From contig NZ_QJRI01000179.1 of the NCBI RefSeq assembly GCF_003254565.1, forward strand, positions 124,001-188,000: a stretch of DNA of 64,000 bases, written 5' to 3'. Shown in pieces: positions 51,121 to 58,503 of the stretch; the first letter of the stretch is position 1, and every line of letters starts with the position of its first letter. The notes under the pieces are model-generated. The model saw nothing but the letters and a program-made list of their open reading frames with translations, did not search any database and was not told where the DNA came from. A program made the position numbers and the translations under genes. The DNA is from Flavobacterium nitrogenifigens. GTDB lineage: Bacteria > Bacteroidota > Bacteroidia > Flavobacteriales > Flavobacteriaceae.

Positions 51121-51150
51121 CCCCATCGTATTCTATTTTTAAGATTTTAA
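51121..51150 (+). promoter_or_regulatory. CCCCATCGT composite box, copy 2
   Basis: CCCCATCGT, five bases, then ATTTTTAAGATTTTAA, ending 33 bp before the AraC-type gene. It is nearly identical to copy 1, with the same internal spacing. Confidence 0.45.
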
Positions 51151-51183
51151 GAGAATTAACGTTATTAAATTAAGCTTAAAAAA

Positions 51184-52359
51184 ATGATCGATATTTTACT
51201 TTCCCTATTCTTTTTTATTGCCACTATTGCAGGGCTTGCCACTGCTATTATGGTTTTATTTTCAAAAAAAAATTACTCGAAAAGTTTCTTTTTGGGAATG
51301 TTTCTGCTGAGTCTGGCGGTAGTAAGTATCTACAATTTTTATCTTTCGGCCAATTTATTTAAAAATTTCCCAGATCTATTTACTATTACCAAAGCATTTA
51401 TATTTTTGACCGCACCGTGCTCTTTTTTGTACGTTAGAAACATCTTATCAGTAAACAAAAGTTTAAGAAAATACGATTGGCTTCATTTTGTGCCTTTTGC
51501 TATTTATTTCTTTTTGACATTGGTTGTTTATATTGGAAGCTATACCAATATAAAAGCGGTCCATTATATTGCCGCCTTAATCAAAAATCCATTTTCAGTT
51601 TTAACCTTGACGATTTGGCTTTTCTATGTCTTTTTTCAAACCATGTTGATTTTAAACTATGATCTGAAAAAATTTAAAGGGAACCAATTTCACCATAGTA
51701 AAGTAATAAACTGGATTAGAGTGTACAATCTCATGATTTTGTTTTTGTTTTCGGCACTTTTTGTTCATCATTTTTTATTGCAAAAAGTAGATGCAACAGA
51801 TCTTTCCTGTTATGTGCTTATTTCCTCTGTATTGTTTTTTACAGTTGGCTGGCTTTATTTCAGACCCCAAATTTTTCATGACGAGGAAGAGACATTCGAT
51901 TTTGTCGTCGATAATACATTAGTAGTAAAAACAAAAGAAACAAAAAATACGCTTCCAATTGCAAACGAAATAACTCTCGAAAAAAGAGAAGAATACCTTT
52001 TAAAATTAGATTATGAGCTAAACTCTAAAAATCTGTTTTTAAAGAAAGATTTTGTAATCAGAGATTTGTCTGACGAAACAGGAATATCTGTACACCATCT
52101 GTCCAATTTGATTAATTCTGAATTTGGACTTCATTTTCAAGATTATGTTAATCTCAAAAGAATTGAATATTTCAAAGACAAAATAAACGATCCAGAGTGG
52201 AAAGATTTATCTCTAGAAGGCATGGCTTGGGGATCTGGTTTTAAATCGCGAACAACCTGTTTCAGGGCATTTATTAAACACACTGGAAAATCTCCTTCAG
52301 AATATTTTAAAACAATCAGAATAAATCCGGATCGTACAGGATCCTATTACTTCAAGTAA
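51184..52359 (+). CDS. Membrane-anchored AraC-family transcriptional regulator
   Basis: The 391-residue protein has six or seven N-terminal transmembrane helices (about 2-22, 31-50, 60-78, 96-116, 130-152, 178-196, 208-226) and a C-terminal AraC double helix-turn-helix (about 280-385) with VIRDLSDETGISVHHLSNLINSEFGLHFQDYVN and GWGSGF-like WGSGFKSRTTCFRAFIKHTGKSPSEYF. Such 7TM-AraC proteins sense an envelope or small-molecule signal and act on nearby genes. Likely targets are the downstream barrel genes and the DUF4136 gene with which it shares an upstream box. The signal is unknown. Confidence 0.88.
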   Translation: MIDILLSLFFFIATIAGLATAIMVLFSKKNYSKSFFLGMFLLSLAVVSIYNFYLSANLFKNFPDLFTITKAFIFLTAPCSFLYVRNILSVNKSLRKYDWLHFVPFAIYFFLTLVVYIGSYTNIKAVHYIAALIKNPFSVLTLTIWLFYVFFQTMLILNYDLKKFKGNQFHHSKVINWIRVYNLMILFLFSALFVHHFLLQKVDATDLSCYVLISSVLFFTVGWLYFRPQIFHDEEETFDFVVDNTLVVKTKETKNTLPIANEITLEKREEYLLKLDYELNSKNLFLKKDFVIRDLSDETGISVHHLSNLINSEFGLHFQDYVNLKRIEYFKDKINDPEWKDLSLEGMAWGSGFKSRTTCFRAFIKHTGKSPSEYFKTIRINPDRTGSYYFK

Positions 52360-52402
52360 AATTATTAATGGTTATTGCATAGTCTAATTTAAAATATCTG
52401 CC

Positions 52403-53371
52403 ATGAAATTAGAAATTGATTATTCGAAGAAAAAAGTACAGTCAGTTTTTGCAATAATGATGTTGTTGATTTCTTTTTATTGTAATGCACAATTAAAAGG
52501 AGGACATATTCTTGGCGCAATGGGGCTTCAATCGGGAACTCAAGCTCCAGAAAAGACGCTGAGTGTTTATATTCCAGGTTACATTTATGCCGCATCTTCA
52601 TTAAGAGATGCCGACGGAGATAAAGTTGGAGATCCCAACCTTACCATGTTTATTACAGGAGTTGGTGCCAATTATGTAAGCGATTTTAAAATTTTAGGTG
52701 CCAATTATGGAGCTTCCATTTTATTGGCAGGCGCTTCCAATACAATTCAAGGAAGTTACGTCGATTCTAAAAGTGATTTTGCTTTTACAGATATGTACAT
52801 ACAGCCTGTTCAATTAGGCTGGCATAACAAAAGAGCAGATTTTGTTTTCAGTTATCAAATGTATCTGCCAACAGGAAAATATGAAGTTGGCGGAAGCAAT
52901 AATAGCGGTTTAGGAATGTTCATGAATGAGTTTTCGGCAGGGACAACTTTGTACTTTAATGATAAAAAAACCTTCCATTTTTCTGCTTTGGCCGCTTATG
53001 AAATCAACGGAAAAAAGAAAGACACCGATATTAAAACAGGAGACATTTTGAGCATTGAAGGTGGTTTAGGAAAAACCTTTTATTGTATGAATGCCGAAAA
53101 AACTGCACCAAAAGGCATATTCAATGCGGGTCTGATTTATTACCTGCAATACAAAGTGTCAGACGATAAAATTCCGGTAGGGAATGCATTCATAATCGAA
53201 CCAGATAAAGACAGAGTTGGCGGACTAGGAGCTGAGGTTAATTACCTGCATCTTGGCTGTATGACTTCGGCAGGTTTTAGATGGATTGGCGAAGTAAACG
53301 CGGTAAATAGATTTCAAGGAAATACTTTCTTTATTACGTTGGCGCACGTGTTCAGTTTTAAGAAAAAATAA
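52403..53371 (+). CDS. MetA-pathway of phenol degradation-like outer-membrane barrel
   Basis: The 322-residue protein has a signal peptide (cleavage near CNAQ/L, residue 30). The body matches the Phenol_MetA_deg family: GGHILGAMGLQSGTQAPEKTLSVYIPGYIYAA, ADGDKVGDPNLTMFITGVGANYVS, FVFSYQMYLPTGKYEVGGSNNSGLGMFMNEFSAGTTLYF and a final strand TFFITLAHVFSFKKK. Members are outer-membrane barrel channels whose name reflects a historical link to aromatic catabolism. It is 43 bp after the AraC-type regulator. A specific substrate cannot be inferred. Confidence 0.82.
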   Translation: MKLEIDYSKKKVQSVFAIMMLLISFYCNAQLKGGHILGAMGLQSGTQAPEKTLSVYIPGYIYAASSLRDADGDKVGDPNLTMFITGVGANYVSDFKILGANYGASILLAGASNTIQGSYVDSKSDFAFTDMYIQPVQLGWHNKRADFVFSYQMYLPTGKYEVGGSNNSGLGMFMNEFSAGTTLYFNDKKTFHFSALAAYEINGKKKDTDIKTGDILSIEGGLGKTFYCMNAEKTAPKGIFNAGLIYYLQYKVSDDKIPVGNAFIIEPDKDRVGGLGAEVNYLHLGCMTSAGFRWIGEVNAVNRFQGNTFFITLAHVFSFKKK

Positions 53372-53426
53372 TTGCTGATTTTTTTTTAAACAAAGTGAAA
53401 ATTTAAATCTAAAACGATAATTATCT

Positions 53427-54587
53427 ATGGTAAACAAAAAAATAATACGGAAAAAAGTCCTGTTCCTCCTTTGGATATTAGTATCGTTTAATGTTCTAAA
53501 TGCACAAAAACATCATACAGTTTTAAAAGATTCTTTAGACGGAGCTTTCGATTTAAGTGATTTTCTTATCTATGCCAACGGATTCATAGTTGTGCCCACC
53601 ATTATAACAGAACCAGCTGTAGGGGGATTTGGAGGTGCGGTTGCACCAATCTTCTTAAAAAAACGAGCACCCGTTATTGATGAAAATGGTAAAAAAAGAT
53701 TTATAAATCCAGACATTACGGGAGGAATAGGAATGTATACAGCCAATAAAAGCTGGATGGCAGGAGCTTTTCGTTCGGCAACATTGGTAAAACCTAAGAT
53801 ATTGTATCGTGCTTTTGCAGCTTATGGAGACATGAATTTATCATTTTATGCTAATAATCTGCCCAATCAGTCCGATCAGGAATTTAAACTCAATTTTAAA
53901 TCAACCATTTTTTATACACAATGGCTCAAACAATTTAATAATGCAAAATGGAGTGCGGGGCCACAGTATTTATTTTTAAATTCAAAAATAAACCTGCCCG
54001 ATTTTAATCTTCCGCCACCATTTGTAGATCCAAAAGATATTAAAAGCACGATAAGTCAACTAGGACTTGCGCTCCAGTTTGACGGACGTGATAACATATT
54101 TACGCCAGATAAAGGAATAAGAATCCAAAGCGATTTTTTCTGGTCAGATAAAGCATTGGGGAGCGATTATCAGGCATGGCGTATTAATTTATCGGCAATT
54201 GGATATTATCCGTTGGCGAAAACTCTAATTGGCGGACTAAGGATTGAAGGAGAGCAGGCGTTGGGGAGTCCGCCTTTTTATTTAAAACCAGGAATTAATT
54301 TGCGAGGAATTCCCGCAGCCAGATATATGGGGAATACCAGTATTGTATCTGAACTCGAATTTAGATGGGATTTGTACCGAAGATGGAGTCTTATGGGATA
54401 TGGCGGTCTCGCAAGCGCCTTTAACGATTGGGATCAAGCCTTTGCAAAACCCATTGTTTACAGCTATGGAACAGGTTTTAGATACCTCATTGCCAGAAAA
54501 TTTAAACTCCGAATGGGAGTAGATGTGGCTAAAGGAAATGAAGAATGGGCATACTATATCGTTTTTGGGAGCAACTGGCTGAGATAG
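53427..54587 (+). CDS. BamA/TamA (D15)-family barrel protein without POTRA domains
   Basis: The 386-residue protein has a signal peptide (cleavage near LNAQ/K, residue 26) followed directly by a D15-type 16-strand barrel region (about 50-386). It shows NIFTPDKGIRIQSDFFWSDKALGSDYQAWRINLSAIGYYPL and the R(G)IP-YMGNTSIVSELEFRWDL segment characteristic of Omp85 proteins. No POTRA repeats precede the barrel, so it is not a general assembly factor. Such short D15 proteins may release substrates from the outer membrane or carry enzymatic partners. A terminator follows. Confidence 0.8.
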   Translation: MVNKKIIRKKVLFLLWILVSFNVLNAQKHHTVLKDSLDGAFDLSDFLIYANGFIVVPTIITEPAVGGFGGAVAPIFLKKRAPVIDENGKKRFINPDITGGIGMYTANKSWMAGAFRSATLVKPKILYRAFAAYGDMNLSFYANNLPNQSDQEFKLNFKSTIFYTQWLKQFNNAKWSAGPQYLFLNSKINLPDFNLPPPFVDPKDIKSTISQLGLALQFDGRDNIFTPDKGIRIQSDFFWSDKALGSDYQAWRINLSAIGYYPLAKTLIGGLRIEGEQALGSPPFYLKPGINLRGIPAARYMGNTSIVSELEFRWDLYRRWSLMGYGGLASAFNDWDQAFAKPIVYSYGTGFRYLIARKFKLRMGVDVAKGNEEWAYYIVFGSNWLR

Positions 54588-54634
54588 CTAAAAAAGCAAA
54601 AACTTGTAAGAAGTTAATTTATAAATAATAAACT

Positions 54635-54672
54635 AAAAAAGCCTTAATAATATAGTATTGAGGCTTTTTTGT
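54635..54672 (+). terminator. Rho-independent terminator of the D15-family gene
   Basis: AAAAGCCTTAATA pairs with TATTGAGGCTTTT (54637-54668 outer limits), with one G-T pair, then T. It closes the barrel-gene unit. Confidence 0.8.
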
Positions 54673-54807
54673 ATTAAATGCCTTAATAATTCTAGCCGTT
54701 AAGAAAATATTAACAACTAAACATTACACAAATTGTATAATATTTAATTGTTTTGTAACAAATTGGAAACATTTGAGACTAATTTTATTAAATCTTAAAC
54801 ATAACTT

Positions 54808-56004
54808 ATGAATACATTTTCATTCAAATCAGTGTTTGCTGCTTCAATATTCTTAGCTGGAACTGCAGGCTGTTTTGCGCAAGACATTTTAGTAAATTCA
54901 CTTAAACTAAATGCTAGCGACAAAAGTAAAGAGAACTTCAAATTTACAGAAGTAATCAACCTAGGAACTACATCGGTAAAATCTCAAGGATCATCTGGAA
55001 CTTGCTGGAGCTACTCAACAAATTCATTCTTAGAGTCAGAAATGATTCGTTTAGGAAAACAGCCTGTTGAGTTATCTCAAATTTATTCTGCAAGAAACGT
55101 ATATGTAGAAAAAGGGATTAACTATGTTCGTATGCACGGAGCAATTACGCTTGGTGACGGAGGTGCTCTTCACGATGTAATTAATATGTACAAAAAATAC
55201 GGAACTGTGCCAAGAGAAGTTTACACAGGTTTAAACTACGGAACAGACAAAAACAAATTTGCTGAAATGAGCGCTCTTATTGAAGGTGTTTTGGCAGCAG
55301 TGGTGAAAAACCCGAACGGAGAATTGACTCCAAACTGGCAAAAAGCGTATTCTGCTGTTATTGATTCTTATTTAGGAAAAGTGCCAGATAACTTTACATA
55401 TAAAGGAAAAAGCTATACGCCACAATCTTTTGCTAAAGAAGTAGTAGGAATTAACCCAGACGAGTATGTAGAAATGTCATCTTTTACAAATGCTCCATAC
55501 TACCAAAAAACAACTATGATGGTGCCAGACAACTGGTCATTGGATCAAGTTTACAACGTAAAATTGAACGATATGACAGACGTTATCGACAATGCGCTTA
55601 AAAAAGGATACACTGTAGCTTGGGCAACAGATGTTAGCGAGAAAAGCTTTAGCTGGAAAAACGGTGTGGCTTATGTAGCGTCTAAAAAATTCGACGATAT
55701 GACGGCTGAAGAAAAAGCAGACATGTTTAACGGACCAAAAGCAGAACCAGAAATTACTCCAGAAATGCGTCAGGAAGCGTTTGATAACTACGCAACAACA
55801 GACGATCACGGAATGCACATTATAGGTCTTGCAAAAGATCAAACTGGAAAAGAATATTATATCGTAAAAAATTCTTGGGGAGAAACAAACGACTACAAAG
55901 GTTTCTTGTTTGTAACTAAGAACTTCGTAAAATATAAAACAACTGCATTACTAGTAAACAAAGGAGGAATTCCTGCTGATATTGCTAAGAAATTAGGGGT
56001 TTAA
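54808..56004 (+). CDS. Papain-family (C1B) aminopeptidase / bleomycin-hydrolase-like protease, exported
   Basis: The 398-residue protein has a signal peptide (cleavage near CFAQ/D, residue 25). The papain fold shows the catalytic Cys66 in SQGSSGTCWSYSTNSFLESE, His in DDHGMHIIGLAKD (about 337) and Asn in YIVKNSWGETN (about 358). It belongs to the PepC/bleomycin hydrolase group but is exported, whereas PepC is cytoplasmic. The usual C-terminal arm that gives aminopeptidase activity extends only to LGV here. It has its own terminator. Confidence 0.88.
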   Translation: MNTFSFKSVFAASIFLAGTAGCFAQDILVNSLKLNASDKSKENFKFTEVINLGTTSVKSQGSSGTCWSYSTNSFLESEMIRLGKQPVELSQIYSARNVYVEKGINYVRMHGAITLGDGGALHDVINMYKKYGTVPREVYTGLNYGTDKNKFAEMSALIEGVLAAVVKNPNGELTPNWQKAYSAVIDSYLGKVPDNFTYKGKSYTPQSFAKEVVGINPDEYVEMSSFTNAPYYQKTTMMVPDNWSLDQVYNVKLNDMTDVIDNALKKGYTVAWATDVSEKSFSWKNGVAYVASKKFDDMTAEEKADMFNGPKAEPEITPEMRQEAFDNYATTDDHGMHIIGLAKDQTGKEYYIVKNSWGETNDYKGFLFVTKNFVKYKTTALLVNKGGIPADIAKKLGV

Positions 56005-56030
56005 TTACTCTGAGAGTTCGACAAAATAGA

Positions 56031-56067
56031 AAACGCCGTAATCCAAAGATTACGGCGTTTTTTTTTG
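56031..56067 (+). terminator. Rho-independent terminator of the C1 peptidase gene
   Basis: AAACGCCGTAATC (56031-56043) pairs perfectly with GATTACGGCGTTT (56048-56060) around CAAA, followed by a T-run. Confidence 0.9.
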
Positions 56068-56081
56068 ATTAAAAGAAAATT

Positions 56082-56249
56082 CATTCCATAGGAATGTCTC
56101 GTCGGTAGAAATAAATTTTAATTGCAATTATACGTTCCGTAGGAACGTTTGATTGGTTAAACAGGTTTATTTTGGAAAAACAAGGGGGCCCAAAGGACAC
56201 TATGTAAAGCGATATTATTTTTTTACCGGCTAGACATTTCTATGGAATG
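56082..56249. repeat. REP-like composite hairpin element
   Basis: CATTCCATAGGAATG (56082-56096) followed by TCTCGTCGGTAGAAA, then ACGTTCCGTAGGAACGT (56132-56148). A reverse-oriented relative, TACCGGCTAGACATTTC then TATGGAATG, lies at 56224-56249. The same composite recurs after the Gfo/Idh/MocA gene (62273-62606). The gap 56005-56465 contains otherwise only the terminator and AT-rich DNA. Confidence 0.65.
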
Positions 56250-56465
56250 TTAAGTGTCAATATAAATACATGTGTTTAAATAAATAGGAATGTATTCTGG
56301 ATAAATTTGCAGAATTTAATTAATGGTACTTTCAAAATAGGTAAAAAGAAGTACTTTATCGGCTTTCTAAGTAATTCATGGCTAGAATAAAACCTAACTA
56401 AAAGAAAATCAGTATCTTTAGTCTGAGTTTTTTAATAGGAGCATTAATTTTATTTAAAAAAAATC

Positions 56466-57146
56466 ATGAAAAAGTATGAAGCAATTTTATGTACACTTGC
56501 GTTCGTATTTTCTCTCGGCTGTTTTGCTCAGAGCACAAACAGTGTCTCTGCTTCTCCAGCACCAGGAAAAACGACATTATTGACGGATAGTCTCCCTACA
56601 AATGATATGGTAATACAATCATATTATGTAGAAGAAAGAATAAATAAACTTTTTGGAGGTAGAATTATTACCTACCAAGTTTCAAAATTGGACTTGGTCG
56701 ATACTTACGATCTTGGACCTAACAATACTAGAACAGTAATTCCAAATTACGTAAAAAGAAAACCAAAAGTTGCTCCAAATGCAATCGAAGCAAAAACGCT
56801 TGTAGCAAGTTCGAGTGCTTCGCTTGCGCCTGTTAAGGTAGAAGTTGTAACTCCTGCACCCTCAACTTCAAAATATGTAACTGTAAATATGGTGGATACT
56901 TACGAAAAAGTGATCGATAAAGGATATAAATCTATCGAGATGCTTAAAAAAGTAGCCGACCGATTTTATTTTGAAGGTAATCTAACTGCAGCAGCAGGCT
57001 ATTACACACAGTTATTTGATCAAGCTAAAGATTTGGATGTTATTTACTATTACAGATACGCACAGTCCTTAAAAGCAATAAATGAAGATGAAAAAGCAAA
57101 TACTTTAATGAAAAGGTTTAAAAGTGAAACTTTGACTATGAAATAG
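56466..57146 (+). CDS. Exported TPR-like protein, resembling the N-terminal part of OmpA-family TPR proteins
   Basis: The 226-residue protein has a signal peptide (cleavage near CFAQ/S, residue 22), a low-complexity Ser/Pro/Val-rich middle (about 95-140) and a helical C-terminal part. The C-terminal segment YEKVIDKGYKSIEMLKKVADRFYFEGNLTAAAGYYTQLFDQ and IYYYRYAQSLKAINEDEKANTLMKRF is typical of the TPR start of Flavobacterial OmpA/PorE-like proteins. The OmpA domain that usually follows is absent. It may be a truncated relative or a stand-alone adaptor. It stands alone between repeat regions. Confidence 0.65.
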   Translation: MKKYEAILCTLAFVFSLGCFAQSTNSVSASPAPGKTTLLTDSLPTNDMVIQSYYVEERINKLFGGRIITYQVSKLDLVDTYDLGPNNTRTVIPNYVKRKPKVAPNAIEAKTLVASSSASLAPVKVEVVTPAPSTSKYVTVNMVDTYEKVIDKGYKSIEMLKKVADRFYFEGNLTAAAGYYTQLFDQAKDLDVIYYYRYAQSLKAINEDEKANTLMKRFKSETLTMK

Positions 57147-57199
57147 ATTTTTTCAAAGGTTCAAAGCTGCAGAGAGGCAAAGGCTCAAAGTTTTTAAGG

Positions 57200-57600
57200 G
57201 TAATTTGAGATAAATCTAAAGATTAAGTTCGCAAAGCTTTGTGTTTGTAAAGTTCTGCGAATTTTTTTTGTTTTACTTACAGTTTGTCTTTCTTTATTGT
57301 GTGAAGTTTTTTTTACCACAGAGGGTGCTAAGGTTTACGCAAAGTTCGCTAAGATTATTTTGAGTTAAATCTAAAGATTAAGTTCGCAAAGTTTTATGTA
57401 GATAAGGCTTTGCGATTTTTTTGTTTTACCTACAGTTTGTCTTTCTTTATTATGTGAAGTTTTTTTACCGCAGAGGCGCTAAGGTTTATGCAAAGTTCGC
57501 TAAGGTTATTTTGTAGATAAATCTAAAGATTAAGTTCGCAAAGTTTTATGTTTATAAAGCTCTGCGAATTTTTTTGTTTTACCTACAGTTTGTCATCCTG
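57200..57600. repeat. Three tandem repeats of about 153 bp
   Basis: TAAATCTAAAGATTAAGTTC starts at 57211, 57366 and 57518 (periods 155 and 152). Each copy continues with AAAG-rich words, GTTTTAC, TACAGTTTGTC and a GCTAAGGTTTA/CGCAAAGTTCGCTAAG segment. The third copy is cut by a different repeat beginning ATCCTGAGGAACGAAGGATC. No ORF is present. The rest of 57147-57838 consists of TTTGCG/CTTAGCG word repeats. Confidence 0.65.
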
Positions 57601-57838
57601 AGGAACGAAGGATCGCACTCGCATATCGACAAAGATTGGCGACCTTTGCGATCTCTTTTATAGATTCCTATTAAGTCTCGGATAAAAAAAACTCTTAGCG
57701 ATCTCTGCGTTAAATCTTTGCGAACTTCGCGTAAAAACCTTGCGCTTTGCGGTTAAATAAGCAATCCTATAATATTGGAATTTTTAAACTTTAGAATTTG
57801 GGCAAAAAAAAGACCATAATTTCTGATAGTCTTTTTTG

Positions 57839-57890
57839 CTCCCCCTCTTGGGCTCGAACCAACCCCGATGGCTATCGGGGCTCTGATTAA
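57839..57890 (-). pseudogene. tRNA-Asn 3' fragment carrying an 18-bp palindrome
   Basis: Bases 57839-57862 equal the tRNA-Asn 3' end (acceptor and T arm, complete discriminator), and 57881-57890 equal the anticodon-loop and stem part. In place of the tRNA bases GGACC there is CCCCGATGGCTATCGGGG (57863-57880). The match stops inside the anticodon loop. The 5' half is missing, so it cannot be a functional tRNA. The GIY-YIG gene stop codon lies 4 bp away. Confidence 0.75.
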
Positions 57891-57894
57891 TAGG

Positions 57895-58179
57895 TTATTT
57901 GTATTTTTCTTTCAGTTTTAAAATAATATCGGGATACTTGATTAAGTTTTCAATATAAGTTTTGCTCTTCATGTTTTTGATATGCTTTTCTATTGAAAGT
58001 GCTTGGGTTTTGTTGGTACAGTCAAAACTAAGAAACAAAGTCCAGTCATTTGCATTTGCAGTAAATTTGTTGGAAGGTGAATTTTTGTGAAATTCTAATC
58101 TTAAGTCAAAATTAGTTGTATAGCCAATATAATAGCGATTAAGCTTTAGGGAGTGTAGAATATATACAATATGATTCAT
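57895..58179 (-). CDS. GIY-YIG nuclease-family protein (single domain)
   Basis: From ATG 58179 the protein has 94 residues. A longer frame would begin inside a tRNA gene. The GIY-YIG module is visible as VYILHSLKLNRYYIGYTTNFDLRLEFHKN, with the catalytic Arg in LRLEFH, and a Glu in SIEKHIKNMKSK, matching the UPF0213/YhbQ-type single-domain family. There is no DNA-binding extension. It is preceded by tRNA-Asn and its terminator and followed by a displaced tRNA-Asn 3' half. A small mobile or homing-like gene is inferred from this arrangement. Similar genes are common beside tRNA genes in Flavobacteria. Confidence 0.85.
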   Translation of the reverse strand: MNHIVYILHSLKLNRYYIGYTTNFDLRLEFHKNSPSNKFTANANDWTLFLSFDCTNKTQALSIEKHIKNMKSKTYIENLIKYPDIILKLKEKYK

Positions 58180-58190
58180 GGTATAGGGAT

Positions 58191-58227
58191 AAAAAAAAAT
58201 ACCACTTACAAATTGTAAGTGGTATTT
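58191..58227 (-). terminator. Rho-independent terminator of the tRNA-Asn transcript
   Basis: AAATACCACTTACAA (58197-58211) pairs perfectly with TTGTAAGTGGTATTT (58213-58227). On the reverse strand a run of T follows (58199-58191). It ends tRNA transcription 12 bp before the GIY-YIG start. Confidence 0.85.
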
Positions 58228-58233
58228 AATAAG

Positions 58234-58307
58234 CTCCCCCTCTTGGGCTCGAACCAAGGACCCTCTGATTAACAGTCAGATGCTCTAACCAACTGAGCTA
58301 AGGAGGA
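58234..58307 (-). tRNA. tRNA-Asn(GTT), copy nearest the GIY-YIG gene
   Basis: On the reverse strand it begins TCCTCCTTAGCTCAGTTGG and shows the D arm, anticodon loop CTGTTAA, TTCGAGC T-loop and acceptor TCCTCCT/AGGGGGA with discriminator G. CCA is not encoded. It is identical to the second copy at 58347-58420. Confidence 0.95.
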
Positions 58308-58346
58308 ATCACCTTAAAAGGTTAATATGTTTGCTAAAAAAAGTTG

Positions 58347-58420
58347 CTCCCCCTCTTGGGCTCGAACCAAGGACCCTCTGATTAACAGTCAGATGCTCTA
58401 ACCAACTGAGCTAAGGAGGA
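58347..58420 (-). tRNA. tRNA-Asn(GTT), promoter-proximal copy
   Basis: Same 74-nt sequence and fold as the copy at 58234-58307, with a 39-bp spacer between them. Both are probably made from one transcript starting at the promoter near 58445. Confidence 0.95.
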
Positions 58421-58444
58421 AAGTGTTGCTCTTTTTAGCGAGTG

Positions 58445-58473
58445 CAAATATAAAACTATTTTTAGTTTCTCAA
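58445..58473 (-). promoter_or_regulatory. Promoter of the tRNA-Asn pair
   Basis: On the reverse strand TTG (58473-58471) and TATATTTG (58452-58445) are 18 bp apart, an exact Bacteroidetes -33/-7 arrangement, 24 bp upstream of the first tRNA. Confidence 0.7.
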
Positions 58474-58503
58474 AAACATTTTCACTCTTTTTTTGACTTT
58501 TTT

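Noticed and set aside
57895..58179. UvrC or Slx1 homologue
   Set aside because: The protein is a single short GIY-YIG domain without the additional domains of UvrC or the RING-like domain of Slx1.
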